DNA of 64,000 nucleotides from an uncultured Thermoguttaceae bacterium (GCA_937951625.1 CALFBP010000039.1:1-64000), one strand, 5' to 3'. Positions 10,236-19,874 are shown, numbered from the stretch's first letter. Numbers and translations: made by a program. Notes: generated by a model not told the origin, from the sequence alone.

Positions 10236-13200
10236 TCATTCAAATAGTAGACATCCAAAGCCTTCCGGAACCAACTCCACGGCGGCGGGAAAACTGAACG
10301 CCTGGAATCCGACGCCGGGGACGAGCCGCTGGATGCCGATGGCCCAAGCCGTGCCTTTTCCCACCGCCTCGTTAAGGAGTTGTTCCAGGGGGATGGCGAT
10401 TTCCGCGGTCCATGCCGTTTCCGATGAGGCGGCCGCGACAAACCACGTGGGATTCCACGTCGTGTCGCCCCAGCAGTCGTCGCGCGTGAAGCCGCGGTCG
10501 TCCACGGCCAGACGGTAAAAGGTAGTGTAATCCCGGTCGATGTCGAGGAGGAACTCGACGCGGTCATGGGCCGCCAGTTCGGCGTCCCGACGCCGGGGAC
10601 CAGCCGCCGGTTCGTATCGAAAGCCCGGGGCCTTGCGGACTTCCACGGCGATGTAGAGAAATTCCCGATCGTAAGCCATGCGGGCCGTGGCCGGCCAGGA
10701 AGCGTCGTCATTCAGCGGACTTTGCAAAGGCACGGCTTCAGCCTGTTGCCACACCGCGTCGTCCAGCACACCATCCAAATACGGCCGGACGGTGGCCGGG
10801 CGGCAACGCAGCAGGGGCTTGGGCGCGACGCCACGCGGATCGGCCAGCCACTGCTCCAGTTGGGCACAGCGCCGCCAAGCGGGATCGACCGCCCCAGCCC
10901 GCTGAGCGGCGTAGAAACGCTCGGCCAGTCGTGGCTCCGCGCGGCGTTGCATTGCTGCCAACGGAAAGCCGACCCAAGGCTGGGCAAGCAGCTCAGGCCG
11001 CGTCTGCTGAAGTAGGTTGCCGAGGGCCACGGCCCGTTCCCTGAGCGTTTCCGATCGGTCCGCGCCGAGCAGGGCCGAAGCTTGGCGCACGGTTGCTTGT
11101 TCCCGCAACGCCGCCCGACAACGCGCCTCGCCGCTGGCGTAGTATTGAACCAGCCACGTCTGAGCGGCGCGCGACAACGATTGGGCCGCGTACTCCCGGC
11201 TGATGACCTGGAACACTTCGGCCGCGCAATCCCACTCGCCCGAGGCGTGATAACTTTGGGCCAATTGATAAAGCAATTCAACGGCCGCATCAGGCTCGAT
11301 CCCTTCGGCCAGGTCGCGGACCTCGGCCACCAAGGCTGCGCGGCTCCTCGGATCGTCTTTTCCACGCTGAATGATTGCCTGGGCGTTCTGTCGACGCTGC
11401 GCAAGCCGCCGGAGGAGGTCCGGGCTTTCCATGGTTCCCGCAAGCGGCAGCCGTCGACAATCGCTTTCCGGAGCCAGCTTCAGTCCCGCGAAAAAATCCC
11501 GCCCTCGCCGATCCGGGGCCGCGAGATCGAACGCCACTTGAAAGCCGAGCATTTGCGGGGCGGGCTCCACGCGATTGGCTACCAGTCCCCGGGCCCTGCT
11601 CCCCACCTCACCCAACGTGCGTCCCAAGCGATCGGCCAATTGGCTGGACGTCACTTGAAGCGGAGCGGGCGTCGTTGGTCCAAGGGCCGAAACCACGCGA
11701 GTCACTTGCCAAGGAGCCAGGCCCATCGTGTCGCCGTGATTCCTATCCGCCCCCGGTTCGGCGGCCGCAGCAACGGCCTTGAGCGCGGTCTGGGCAAGCA
11801 GACGAACCGCATCCGTCTCGGCACGCGCTGGGTCGTGTATGACGACCACCTCCGGCCGCCAGGTGCGTAGCAGCCGGATCAAATACGCCTCGAGCGATTC
11901 CAGTCCCCGCCCTTCATAAATCGCGTCCCAGGCTTGGACGATCTGGGCGGATGGCATTTCCAGCCCTGGCTGCCTCAAAGGGAATTGCCAGGCAGACAGA
12001 CCGGCGCACGCCCCAACACGGACCGCGGCTTCCTGAAACCGATCGGCGAAGGGGACCTCATGACGTGGGGGCAGCTCGGCATCGCGCCGAAATACACTCA
12101 CTGCCGCGGCCAAATAGCCGTCGTTGCCTGCACAGCGGGCGAAGAGTTCCCAGGGCACGTCCTTCGGTTCACCGAAGATGCCCAACAAAGCCACGCGGGC
12201 ACCGCCCGACCGCTGGACTTTCCAATTCCGTCCTCCATCCGTGGTCGCTAGGATCGTGCCCAACGCCCCCACGGCCCAGCCATGTTCGTCATCCACGAAA
12301 TAGAGGGCCTCCAAGGGCAGGTTTTGGCCGGTGGGAAACGCTGACCAAGTGACTCCGGCGTCGGGCGTGAAGAAGACCCGCGTGCCTGGATCGCCCGCGA
12401 TCCAGCACTTCGGCCCTCGCACCGCCAGGGCCTTGAAGTCGAAAAAACGCGAACCGAGCGTTGCCATTTCGCCAGGCGGGGCGTGCCATGTGAGGCCAAG
12501 GTCTGCCGTGCGCCACACCATGCCGCCTTGACCGACGATCCAGCCACCGTTGGGGCTCGTCAGTTCCAAGCGGTGCGGCTGACGAAGGTCGCTTGAGGAC
12601 CGTGGCAAGTCGCTAGGCGCGAGACCTTCAAGGGTCACGGAAACGGCCGAGTCCCTGTCCACGACCGCCCCCGTGCGACGATCGAGAAAGTCGCCCGCTT
12701 GATGACCGAGGGTCCGCCAGCCAGGGACAGGATCCCAACTCCTCCCACCCGTCTCGGTGATAAAGATGCCCGAGGGCTGGAACGCCGACGGCAACCCGAT
12801 CACTACCCCCAGTCGCGGCCCAAAAAAACGCACTCGCCTCAGTGGCGGCACAAGCAGCTTGGTGTGACGATGCCAATGCTCACCACCATCCTCCGTGAAC
12901 AGCAGAACGCCAGAGCCGGTGTGCAAACAGGGATGCAGTTCCTCGCCCGCCGCCCAACCGAGTTTCGAATCGACAAAACAAACCGAGTGGAGGCGGCAGG
13001 TCACGCCCGATGATTGAAGAACCCAGCGCCGGCCGCCATCGCGTGTGTGCCAGATCGTGCCCCGATCGCCGACTGCCCAACCGTGCTGCCGATCCACGAA
13101 GTAGACGTCGGCCAACGTGGCGTCATTGCGGAGCGTGTCGCTGGCCAAGGGGTCTACCGTCGGCGATTGTCCCTTTCGTTCCCCCGAGACCTCATCGTGC

Positions 13201-13394
13201 GGCGAATCGGTCTCTTCCGCGGCGAGTCGTTCTTCTTTGGGGAGGAATCGAGCGGAAGCGAATCCGCGGCCAGGGCGATCCTCGGCTTCGAGTTCGGGAA
13301 CAACCCCTGCCAAGCCCGCTAAGATCGTGATGCTCCAGGCGACGCTTGCCCGACCGGCCCCAACTCGTCGAACTTCCCTTCCTTGAGAAGACAT
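10236..13394 (-). CDS. Giant exported YCF48-type propeller protein with C-terminal CBM9-like domain
   Basis: The 1052-aa protein has an N-terminal hydrophobic segment (about 17-38), then repeats of the YCF48/BNR kind, such as VYFVDRQHGWAVGDRGTIWH and ALYFVDDEHGWAVGALGTI, forming a beta-propeller at about 90-405. A middle part (about 420-870) includes helical, TPR-like stretches. The last 170 residues (from RPYLDGVLDDAVWQQAE) resemble the CBM9-like domain of exported carbohydrate-binding proteins, with DRVEFLLDID and EIAIPLEQL. Propellers of this type help assemble photosystem II in phototrophs, but in heterotrophs they occur in varied secreted proteins. It is convergent with the sigma-partner gene. 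The function is unknown. Confidence 0.88.
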   Translation of the reverse strand: MSSQGREVRRVGAGRASVAWSITILAGLAGVVPELEAEDRPGRGFASARFLPKEERLAAEETDSPHDEVSGERKGQSPTVDPLASDTLRNDATLADVYFVDRQHGWAVGDRGTIWHTRDGGRRWVLQSSGVTCRLHSVCFVDSKLGWAAGEELHPCLHTGSGVLLFTEDGGEHWHRHTKLLVPPLRRVRFFGPRLGVVIGLPSAFQPSGIFITETGGRSWDPVPGWRTLGHQAGDFLDRRTGAVVDRDSAVSVTLEGLAPSDLPRSSSDLRQPHRLELTSPNGGWIVGQGGMVWRTADLGLTWHAPPGEMATLGSRFFDFKALAVRGPKCWIAGDPGTRVFFTPDAGVTWSAFPTGQNLPLEALYFVDDEHGWAVGALGTILATTDGGRNWKVQRSGGARVALLGIFGEPKDVPWELFARCAGNDGYLAAAVSVFRRDAELPPRHEVPFADRFQEAAVRVGACAGLSAWQFPLRQPGLEMPSAQIVQAWDAIYEGRGLESLEAYLIRLLRTWRPEVVVIHDPARAETDAVRLLAQTALKAVAAAAEPGADRNHGDTMGLAPWQVTRVVSALGPTTPAPLQVTSSQLADRLGRTLGEVGSRARGLVANRVEPAPQMLGFQVAFDLAAPDRRGRDFFAGLKLAPESDCRRLPLAGTMESPDLLRRLAQRRQNAQAIIQRGKDDPRSRAALVAEVRDLAEGIEPDAAVELLYQLAQSYHASGEWDCAAEVFQVISREYAAQSLSRAAQTWLVQYYASGEARCRAALREQATVRQASALLGADRSETLRERAVALGNLLQQTRPELLAQPWVGFPLAAMQRRAEPRLAERFYAAQRAGAVDPAWRRCAQLEQWLADPRGVAPKPLLRCRPATVRPYLDGVLDDAVWQQAEAVPLQSPLNDDASWPATARMAYDREFLYIAVEVRKAPGFRYEPAAGPRRRDAELAAHDRVEFLLDIDRDYTTFYRLAVDDRGFTRDDCWGDTTWNPTWFVAAASSETAWTAEIAIPLEQLLNEAVGKGTAWAIGIQRLVPGVGFQAFSFPAAVELVPEGFGCLLFE

Positions 13395-13598
13395 TCAATC
13401 CCCTCGTTCGTTGCCCACGAGCCATGAAACCGAAGCTTTCCGAAAGACCGTGCCGCGCGTACGATTCTATCGCATCGCCCAGAAACCCACTACGGAGATT
13501 TGGCAGGGTTCTGGACGTGTGGACGTGGCGATTCCCCCTTGGCCCGAACCGGCAGGCCTGCTGCCTTTTCAGGGCAAGATGGGTTGGCCCGAAACCCT

Positions 13599-14795
13599 CT
13601 AGCGTACGCTGGTGCGTTCGACAAGAACGGCCGATGTGTCATCATGCCGGCCGCTGCCTCGCGTGAAGGCCTGCGAGTCGACGAAGAGCTTGTCCAGGGC
13701 CTCGTCCAAGCTGAGATGCGCTGCCGACTGAAGGGTCTTGATGATGCCTTTTTCGCCGAACTGATCGTACATGTCGCCGCCTGCTGGGAAGGCGTCGGTC
13801 AGGCCGTCGGAAAAGATGAGCAACCGGGAATCCTCGGGCATTTCGACGCTGACCGAATGATAAGTTTCGTTGGGGTCGATCCCCAGCGGCATGCCCGCTT
13901 CAGCCTCGCCGCCCAATTGGATCACTTCATTGGTCCTCAAGTTGTGCAAAAGAGGCATGGGGTGGCCGGCCGAGGTGTACTGGAGCCGGTGCGTTGCGGT
14001 GTTCAGCGTGCAATACATCATGGTGATGAATCCGCCCTCGTCCTGAACGATGGCCTTGTTGGCCAATCGTTGATTCACCTCGGCCACGAAATGGGCGGTG
14101 TCGACGTAACTCTTGTCTTGGATCATGTGGATCAACGTCCGCATGGTCATGATCGACATACAGGCCTTGATGCCGTGCCCGGCGGCGTCGCCCACCAGCA
14201 GAATCAAATTGTTGGCATCCATGCTGAAAATATCGTAGTAGTCGCCTCCTGCCAGAATGACAGGCTGGTCGCCGAGCACGCGAATTTGGGCAGGTTCGTA
14301 CCGGGCGGCGATGCGGTAGCCCGGGGGGGTCGGAATGTCCCGTGGAATGACCGACTCTTGAAGCTGGCGGACCGATTCGATTTCCTCGCGGAGTCGTTCA
14401 GCCAACTGTTTGGAGCGTTGAGCGAGCATCGCTTGGTTGGCTGATTCGATCACGGATCCCAAAAGAAGGATGAACTCGCCGCCCGCGTCCCGGGTAACGA
14501 AATTGTGCAACCCGTGCGACATGAAGCGGGCGAGATGGACCACTTCGCCCTGGTAGCAGGCCCCCAGGACCGGGGCTTCGGGCTGCAAGGCGCGAATCTT
14601 GGTAAACAAGTCGAAGGACTTCTCCAGCGAGGGGAAATTGAGGGCCATGAGGATAACGTCCCAAACCCCCATGGCCGCCGCGTTTTCAAACTCTTCGGGA
14701 TCGGTGGTAATCTTTGCCTGGATGTCCCCGACATTGAGAAACAGCCCGATCGTTTCCGCCTCGTTGGGATTGTCCCAGCCGACTAGGACCTGCAT
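13599..14795 (-). CDS. SpoIIE/PP2C-type serine phosphatase with degenerate receiver domain
   Basis: The C-terminal half (about 150-395) is a SpoIIE/RsbU-type phosphatase: GGDYYDIF, then GDAAGHG, FSDGLTDA and RHDDTSAVLVE supply the metal-binding acidic residues. The N-terminal 110 residues look like a response-regulator receiver, but at the phospho-acceptor position the motif reads VILMALNFP, with A51 where aspartate is expected, so it is probably a pseudo-receiver. A helix rich in E, R and Q (about 120-145) joins them, as in RsbU-like proteins. Start at ATG 14795 follows AGGGAG; the longer frame to 14972 is less likely. Typical targets are anti-anti-sigma factors, none of which is in this window. 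Confidence 0.9.
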   Translation of the reverse strand: MQVLVGWDNPNEAETIGLFLNVGDIQAKITTDPEEFENAAAMGVWDVILMALNFPSLEKSFDLFTKIRALQPEAPVLGACYQGEVVHLARFMSHGLHNFVTRDAGGEFILLLGSVIESANQAMLAQRSKQLAERLREEIESVRQLQESVIPRDIPTPPGYRIAARYEPAQIRVLGDQPVILAGGDYYDIFSMDANNLILLVGDAAGHGIKACMSIMTMRTLIHMIQDKSYVDTAHFVAEVNQRLANKAIVQDEGGFITMMYCTLNTATHRLQYTSAGHPMPLLHNLRTNEVIQLGGEAEAGMPLGIDPNETYHSVSVEMPEDSRLLIFSDGLTDAFPAGGDMYDQFGEKGIIKTLQSAAHLSLDEALDKLFVDSQAFTRGSGRHDDTSAVLVERTSVR

Positions 14796-15612
14796 CGATT
14801 GCTCCCTGACGTAGATTCCGTCACGGTTTATAAAACTAGGCCGCCGATTGTAAGCAAGATGGGCCACCCTCGGTAGGAGTCGCAACTCCTCCACAAGCCC
14901 CGGGCACCATCTCGTAAGTTCTATTCTTCCAGATTCGACTCGAAAGATACAGTAGTCTAAGCCACTCTCCAAGAGCGTTGAAGCAAAAAACTGTTACTGC
15001 TCCCTCCGACCCCTGAAAAACCTCAAAACCGTCCCTGCATCGCAACAGCATGTCGCTGCACGCCAGCAAAGTGGTGCGGTTTGGGAACGACAATCATTTG
15101 ATTTTACCAGCCACGGAAAGCACTGAGAGAGTCGCAACCCAATAAAAATGAATCATTTACGATGCTGCTTGGTGCCTTATAGAAATCTTGGTATGGAAAT
15201 TGCAAGCAGGTACCGGTAGAGCCGTGACCAGTCAAAATGGAGCGACCTTAGCTGATCCAGGGGAGGCTTCGGCTATGAAGACCCACGGCAGCAAAGTTCT
15301 CGACCCGATTTGCGAAACCCGTGTGCTGGAGTGGCTTGTGGTGCCCACCCGGGAGTGTCCCGACGCGGCTTCGGAAACCAAAATTGCAACCAAGTACTTT
15401 CGAATGCCCCACCCCTCGTCGGGATCGCTGAGGGCCTTCGTTCGACCGGTAGAAGTGCGACGAAGTCGTCGACGCGTCCTCTTTTGCCAAGAATTGGGGG
15501 TAGATTTGTAGACCACAGGTGGCATTCGGCGGGATCCGTCTCCAGACAGGCTGGAGTTCGGTCTAGACGATCCCTCCAGGATTCACCACCTGAACGAACT
15601 GATGATTTCCCA
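14796..15612. other. 817-bp spacer without a convincing gene
   Basis: This region between two minus-strand genes should contain the phosphatase promoter and the end of the lipoprotein operon. The part near 15100-15190 is AT-rich. One plus-strand frame (ATG 15275 to 15511, 78 aa) has AGGGGAGG upstream but no recognisable content, so I leave it uncalled. I see no RNA gene here. Confidence 0.35.
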
Positions 15613-15954
15613 TCATCCTTTTGGACACTTCGGACAGGCGATATGGATCGCCTTCTGGAGTTTTGCCGAGCTGGCATCAAAGCGCTGGCGTTGCTCGGCA
15701 GTGGGCTGCTTGGGGATCATCAACATCTTGTGTTGCACTTGGGCAGCCTTCTCGGCAAGGCCCGCTACTTCCTTCGCCACCGCCTCATCCGCGGGGGTCT
15801 TCCCCTGCGCCAGCGCAGCCGCTCGATCGGCAATCTTCTGATACTCCCGCAACAACGATTCGTAGTCATTGCCCGACGATTGGCATCCAGCCACCAGCGC
15901 CATCAAGGCCGGGCAAACCAATCCTAAGCCAACCAGTAACCTAAGTCGCATCAT
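15613..15954 (-). CDS. Small putative lipoprotein
   Basis: The 113-aa product begins with a basic N-terminus and a hydrophobic run ending in the lipobox LVAGC (C24), so it is probably lipidated and held in a membrane. The mature part is a charged helical segment (about 30-95) ending in CPKCPKG. It starts 59 bp after the DnaJ-like/PEGA gene on the same strand and probably forms an operon with it. The ATG at 15954 (or 15951) is chosen because it places the hydrophobic run at the N-terminus. No family is recognised. Confidence 0.7.
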   Translation of the reverse strand: MMRLRLLVGLGLVCPALMALVAGCQSSGNDYESLLREYQKIADRAAALAQGKTPADEAVAKEVAGLAEKAAQVQHKMLMIPKQPTAEQRQRFDASSAKLQKAIHIACPKCPKG

Positions 15955-16013
15955 GGTTGAATGTCTGCTGAATGGTTTTCGTTCGCTCAGTGCTATTTTC
16001 GACAACTCGAAAT

Positions 16014-16979
16014 TCAGGTCTTCTCTTCCGACTTGGTATCAGCCTTGAGGCGTTTGATGTTGGGATCTTCGCTCGGGGAGTCGCTCTCCGCCTTACCAGG
16101 ACCTGCTGATGCTTCGTCTGGAACCTCTTCTTTGAGAGCACGCCACACAGGCCGAACCAGGGTCGTCTGACGCGGCGTCACGGAAACCATCAATTCGTAG
16201 GGCTTGAAACCGGGACGCTGGATACGGACTTGGCGTGGGCCGCCAGGCAGCGGCACAATAATATTTCCTGACGGCGGCAGACTCACGAGCTTGCCCTCGA
16301 CAAACAGCGTCCCGCCTTCCCGCTCTTCCTCCGGCCAACTTACCTCCAGCGTTCCGTCCGGAGACCAACTCTGGTGAATTTTCCAGACAACGACGACCAA
16401 GGCCACCGCGGCCACCGCGGCGGCGCTCCACGAAATCGCCACGCCGATCTTCTCCCGGCGACGGGCTCGTGTGGGCCTCGCAGGTGGGGGGGGAAACGAA
16501 TCCTGCCCACCAAGGATTTCCTCCAGATCGGCAGCCACCTCTCGGACAGCAGGAAACTCTGAAACTGGCGGTGGAGAAGGGGCGGGAGAAACTCTCGGCG
16601 GCGGACTGGACGCCGAAAGCGGGATTTCCGCTGCCGGCGCGACGTTTTCCACCGTCGGCGGGGCCGCGATATCCAGGGGAGGCGGCGGTGCGGTCGCGGC
16701 AAGCTGTTCACGGAGCCAGGCATCGTACTCCGCCTTCCGCTCCGGTCGAAGCAGCCATAAGCGCGCCACCTGGATCTGCTCGATGACCTCCTGGGCCAAA
16801 GCCGCGTGCGGACCGGATTGGAAACCCCGCAAAAACGCCATTTGACGGTCGACCGCGTTTGCGATCACGTCCAGATTGTCCTCGAACGGCTCCAACCCAA
16901 GGAGGCGATAGCAATGTGGCGGCTGCTCGCTCGGCGGAATGCCCAACCATTTGTGCAACGGATCGAAGTCGTCCGCCAT
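16014..16979 (-). CDS. DnaJ-like N-domain / single-pass membrane / PEGA-like protein
   Basis: The 321-aa protein has three parts. Residues 1-95 resemble a divergent J-like helical domain frequent in planctomycetes (HKWLGIPPSEQPPHCYRLLG, then RPERKAEYDAWL), but no HPD tripeptide is present, so Hsp70 stimulation is doubtful. A Pro/Ala/Ser linker leads to one transmembrane helix (about 178-200). The outer part (about 205-275) looks like a PEGA surface domain: GTLFVEGKLVSLPPSGN, then PGFKPYELMVSV. The tail is acidic and lysine-rich. The ATG has GAGGGA upstream. The likely topology is cytoplasmic N-terminus and exported PEGA domain; it is probably co-transcribed with the lipoprotein gene that follows. 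Confidence 0.8.
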   Translation of the reverse strand: MADDFDPLHKWLGIPPSEQPPHCYRLLGLEPFEDNLDVIANAVDRQMAFLRGFQSGPHAALAQEVIEQIQVARLWLLRPERKAEYDAWLREQLAATAPPPPLDIAAPPTVENVAPAAEIPLSASSPPPRVSPAPSPPPVSEFPAVREVAADLEEILGGQDSFPPPPARPTRARRREKIGVAISWSAAAVAAVALVVVVWKIHQSWSPDGTLEVSWPEEEREGGTLFVEGKLVSLPPSGNIIVPLPGGPRQVRIQRPGFKPYELMVSVTPRQTTLVRPVWRALKEEVPDEASAGPGKAESDSPSEDPNIKRLKADTKSEEKT

Positions 16980-17050
16980 AGGGTGAATCCCTCGCGCGTT
17001 ACTCCATGTTAACAGGCGTTCCTAACAGGCGTCTAAAGTTTTAACGGCCA

Positions 17051-18166
17051 TCAATCCAGTCTACCTGAGGCCTCGATCGGCCATACGTCGATCACGCGGC
17101 CATCCTCACATACATACAGGTGGCGGTAAAGGTTGCAGGTCGTGCAGGCATGACTGGGGATCAGGCGGACCACGTCGCCCACCCGCCATGCGGCAGGGGC
17201 GTTGCGAACGATGCAATGCTCCTCCGACAAAATCTGCGGTGTTTCGGCCTCCGGGAATCCGAAGATGCGGGGCGGGCCAAATTCACTGCCCACGCCTTTG
17301 GCCCCCACGTCGAGCACCGCCACGCCCGGCCTTTTGCTCACTACAAGAGTGAGGATCGATAAGGCGATCTCGAACTCGGGTGCCAGCTCAGCGTAACGCC
17401 AATCCATGGTCGCGTAGGTTCCAGCCTGGATTTCGTCGACCCCCTCCATGGCGCCGATGGTCCGATACGTCGAAGAGGCGCCGCCGCTGATCACGTTCAC
17501 CGGTATGCCCGCCGCCTCCAACAACCGCCGCGTTTCCAAGGCTTGCTGCATGGCCTGTCGGGCCATCTCTGCACGGCGTTCGCCGTCGGTCATATAGACC
17601 ACGTGGCCCTCGTAAGCCTGGAGTCCCTCGAAGCGCAGCCCGGGCAAAGTTTGGATCGCACTGGCCAAGTCCAGCGCGGCTTGTCCTGGCGCCACACCGC
17701 AACGCCCCATGCCGATGTCCACTTCGACCAACACGCCAACCGTTACCCCGGCGGCCGCCGCGGCTTGAGAAACGGCCCTCGCCTGCTCCAAGTCATCCAC
17801 CGCGATCTTGATATGGATTTTTCGCGCTATTTCGACGAGGCGTGCGATTTTTTTGGGGCCGACGACTTGATTGGCGAGCAGTACGTCCTGGAACCCGTGC
17901 GAGGCCAACACCTCGGCCTCGCCTAACTTGGCGCACGTTATGCCCACACAATTGCCTGCCTCGAGCTGCCGCCGCGCCAACTCCGGGCATTTGTGATTCT
18001 TGAAATGGGGGCGCAATCGACACCTCCGCCCCTCGAAGAACGCCGCCATGCGTTGCAAGTTCCGCTGGGCACTGGGCCAATCCAGCAGCAGGGCTGGTGT
18101 GGCGAGTGCCTCCACGGCCAAGCCGACGCTCTCTCGCCTTGAAGACGTCATCAGAGAGGCAACCAT
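17051..18166 (-). CDS. D-threonine aldolase / D-serine dehydratase-like PLP enzyme
   Basis: The 371-aa protein has the alanine-racemase-type N-terminal barrel with the PLP-lysine block RPHFKNHKCPEL and, near the end, IPSHACTTCNL, the metal-binding HxC motif of the DSD1/D-threonine aldolase family. Such enzymes cleave D-3-hydroxyamino acids with PLP and a divalent metal in the cytoplasm; D-serine dehydratase is the main alternative. The open frame runs to 18403, but that extension crosses a dispersed palindromic repeat, so I start at ATG 18166 (ATG 18151 also fits). It appears monocistronic. Confidence 0.85.
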   Translation of the reverse strand: MVASLMTSSRRESVGLAVEALATPALLLDWPSAQRNLQRMAAFFEGRRCRLRPHFKNHKCPELARRQLEAGNCVGITCAKLGEAEVLASHGFQDVLLANQVVGPKKIARLVEIARKIHIKIAVDDLEQARAVSQAAAAAGVTVGVLVEVDIGMGRCGVAPGQAALDLASAIQTLPGLRFEGLQAYEGHVVYMTDGERRAEMARQAMQQALETRRLLEAAGIPVNVISGGASSTYRTIGAMEGVDEIQAGTYATMDWRYAELAPEFEIALSILTLVVSKRPGVAVLDVGAKGVGSEFGPPRIFGFPEAETPQILSEEHCIVRNAPAAWRVGDVVRLIPSHACTTCNLYRHLYVCEDGRVIDVWPIEASGRLD

Positions 18167-18265
18167 GACAAACAAGGCTTTTCGACCCGACGAGTTGCGA
18201 CGACGGAATCTCCCCTGCGGACCGTTCCAAACGCGGGCGTTTTTCCCCTTCGTCTGCAAAGATCT

Positions 18266-18313
18266 CGCACCCGCACCTCGACCCTCTCCCAGTGGGGGAG
18301 GGGACTTTCGGGA
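18266..18313. repeat. Dispersed palindromic repeat upstream of the D-threonine aldolase-type gene
   Basis: The core at 18282-18302 is CCCTCTCCC, AGT, GGGGGAGGG: a nine-pair stem (one T-G pair) with a 3-nt loop, flanked by CGCACCTCGA. This type of CTCTCCC/GGGAGAGG intergenic element is common in GC-rich bacterial genomes. In the longer reading of the neighbouring gene it would translate to a Gly/Pro/Arg-rich peptide, which argues against that start. Confidence 0.6.
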
Positions 18314-18596
18314 TAGGCTCTCGACACAAGTTGCTTTGAATTGTAGCATCGACCAACAAGGCCGGGAACTCTCACCATGCAAGCCCTTAAGGACGGGATA
18401 CACTCGGCGGACGGCCGGCCGCGTAAGTTCGTCCGCTGGTTTGCCAAACGGCTATCCGACATGATCTCTTGCAGGACAGCTAGCCAGCCGTCGGCCAGGG
18501 ACATGCGGGCGTTGCCGCTGGAATCGTCAGCGGGTCCCAAGGGGGCTGAGGCACAAGCCGGTGGACGCACTGCCGTCTGTCTGCTAAAAAAACCTC

Positions 18597-19874
18597 ATGC
18601 CCGACACCATCATTTGCCCGAACTGCAAGTACGAAATCGAGGTCACCGAGGTCCTCTCGTCGCAACTACGCGACCAGCTCCGCAAAGAGTATGAAGCGGA
18701 GTTGCGCCGAAAGGAGCAGGATTTCGCCGCTAAGGCCGAGGAGATTCGGCAGCGGGAATTGGCCTTGCAAAAGTCGCGGGAATCCTTGGAGGTTGAACTT
18801 CAAACGCGATTATCCCAGGAGCGGGCTCGCGTGGCTCAGGAAGCCCTCCTCAAGGCCAGGGAGGCCGTGGCGTTGGAACTCAGCGAGAGGGACGCCGCGC
18901 TGTCGGAGGCCAAAGCCAAGCTCCAGCAGGCCCAGCAGGCAGAACTCGAGCTGCGGAAGCGAGCCCGAGAATTAGAAGAACAGAAGCGCGAACTCGACCT
19001 GACGGTTGCCCGAAAGATCGACGAGGAAAGAGAAAAGGTCCGCCAGCAGGCCAAAAAGGAGGCCGCCGAGGAACGGGCGCTCAAGGAAGCAGAAAAAGAC
19101 AAGCTCATCGAGGACCTCCGCAAGCAAATCGGCGAACTCCAGCGGAAATCCGAACAGGGTTCTCAACAGGCCCAGGGCGAGGTCCTGGAACTCGAATTGG
19201 AGCAGCTCCTGCGGCGACAATTTCCGTTCGACGAGATTGTGCCCGTGCCCAAAGGCGTTCATGGTGGCGACGTGCTCCAGCATGTCCACGACGCCAACGG
19301 CACGCCTTGCGGGACGATCCTTTGGGAGTCGAAGCGTACCAAGGCGTGGAGCGACGGCTGGTTGCCCAAGCTTCGGGACGACCAGCGTGCGGCCAAGGCC
19401 CAGCTTGCGGTCCTCGCCTCGGTGGAGCTGCCCAAGGGATTGAACACCTTTGACTACATCGACGGCGTTTGGGTGACTAGCCGAGCCTGCGCCCTGGGGT
19501 TGGCCGCGGCGCTTCGGGCAGGACTCATCGAGGTGGCCGCGGCCAAACGCGCCCTGGAAGGCCGTCAAGGCAAGATGGAAGTGCTTTACAACTACCTATC
19601 CGGCCCAGAGTTTCGCCACCGCGTCCAAGGCATCGTCGAGGCCTTCGTCACGCTCCGCGAGGATTTGGAAGCGGAGAAGCGGGCCATGCAGCGGCAATGG
19701 GCCAAGCGGGAAAAACAACTGGAAAGGGCCGTCGCGAACACCGCGGGCTTGTATGGGGACCTGTCGGGAATCATCGGCGCAAGCTTGCCCCAGATCGAGT
19801 CACTCGAATGGCCCAAGTTGCTTGAAGAAACAACCGCTAACCCAACCGGGCCGAATGGGGACATCGCCGGCTGA
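18597..19874 (+). CDS. DUF2130 coiled-coil protein
   Basis: The 425-aa product starts with a C-x2-C segment (IICPNCKYEIEV), followed by a long heptad-rich coiled coil (about 20-200, very rich in E, K, R, A and Q). The C-terminal domain matches DUF2130: FPFDEIVPVPKGVHGGDVLQ, TILWESKRTKAWSDGWLPKL, then DYIDGVWVTS. The WESK block with flanking acidic residues recalls a restriction-endonuclease-like (PD-(D/E)xK) core, so a nucleic-acid role is possible. No export signal is seen. It stands alone between divergent and unrelated genes. Confidence 0.88.
   Translation: MPDTIICPNCKYEIEVTEVLSSQLRDQLRKEYEAELRRKEQDFAAKAEEIRQRELALQKSRESLEVELQTRLSQERARVAQEALLKAREAVALELSERDAALSEAKAKLQQAQQAELELRKRARELEEQKRELDLTVARKIDEEREKVRQQAKKEAAEERALKEAEKDKLIEDLRKQIGELQRKSEQGSQQAQGEVLELELEQLLRRQFPFDEIVPVPKGVHGGDVLQHVHDANGTPCGTILWESKRTKAWSDGWLPKLRDDQRAAKAQLAVLASVELPKGLNTFDYIDGVWVTSRACALGLAAALRAGLIEVAAAKRALEGRQGKMEVLYNYLSGPEFRHRVQGIVEAFVTLREDLEAEKRAMQRQWAKREKQLERAVANTAGLYGDLSGIIGASLPQIESLEWPKLLEETTANPTGPNGDIAG

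Noticed and set aside
13441-13500. Possible regulator binding palindromes between minus-strand genes
   Set aside because: The candidate arms are short and do not exceed chance in this base composition.
15275-15511. Small plus-strand frame of 78 residues with AGGGGAGG before the ATG
   Set aside because: The ribosome site is attractive but the protein shows no recognisable content, and it lies in a gene-poor spacer, so evidence is too weak.
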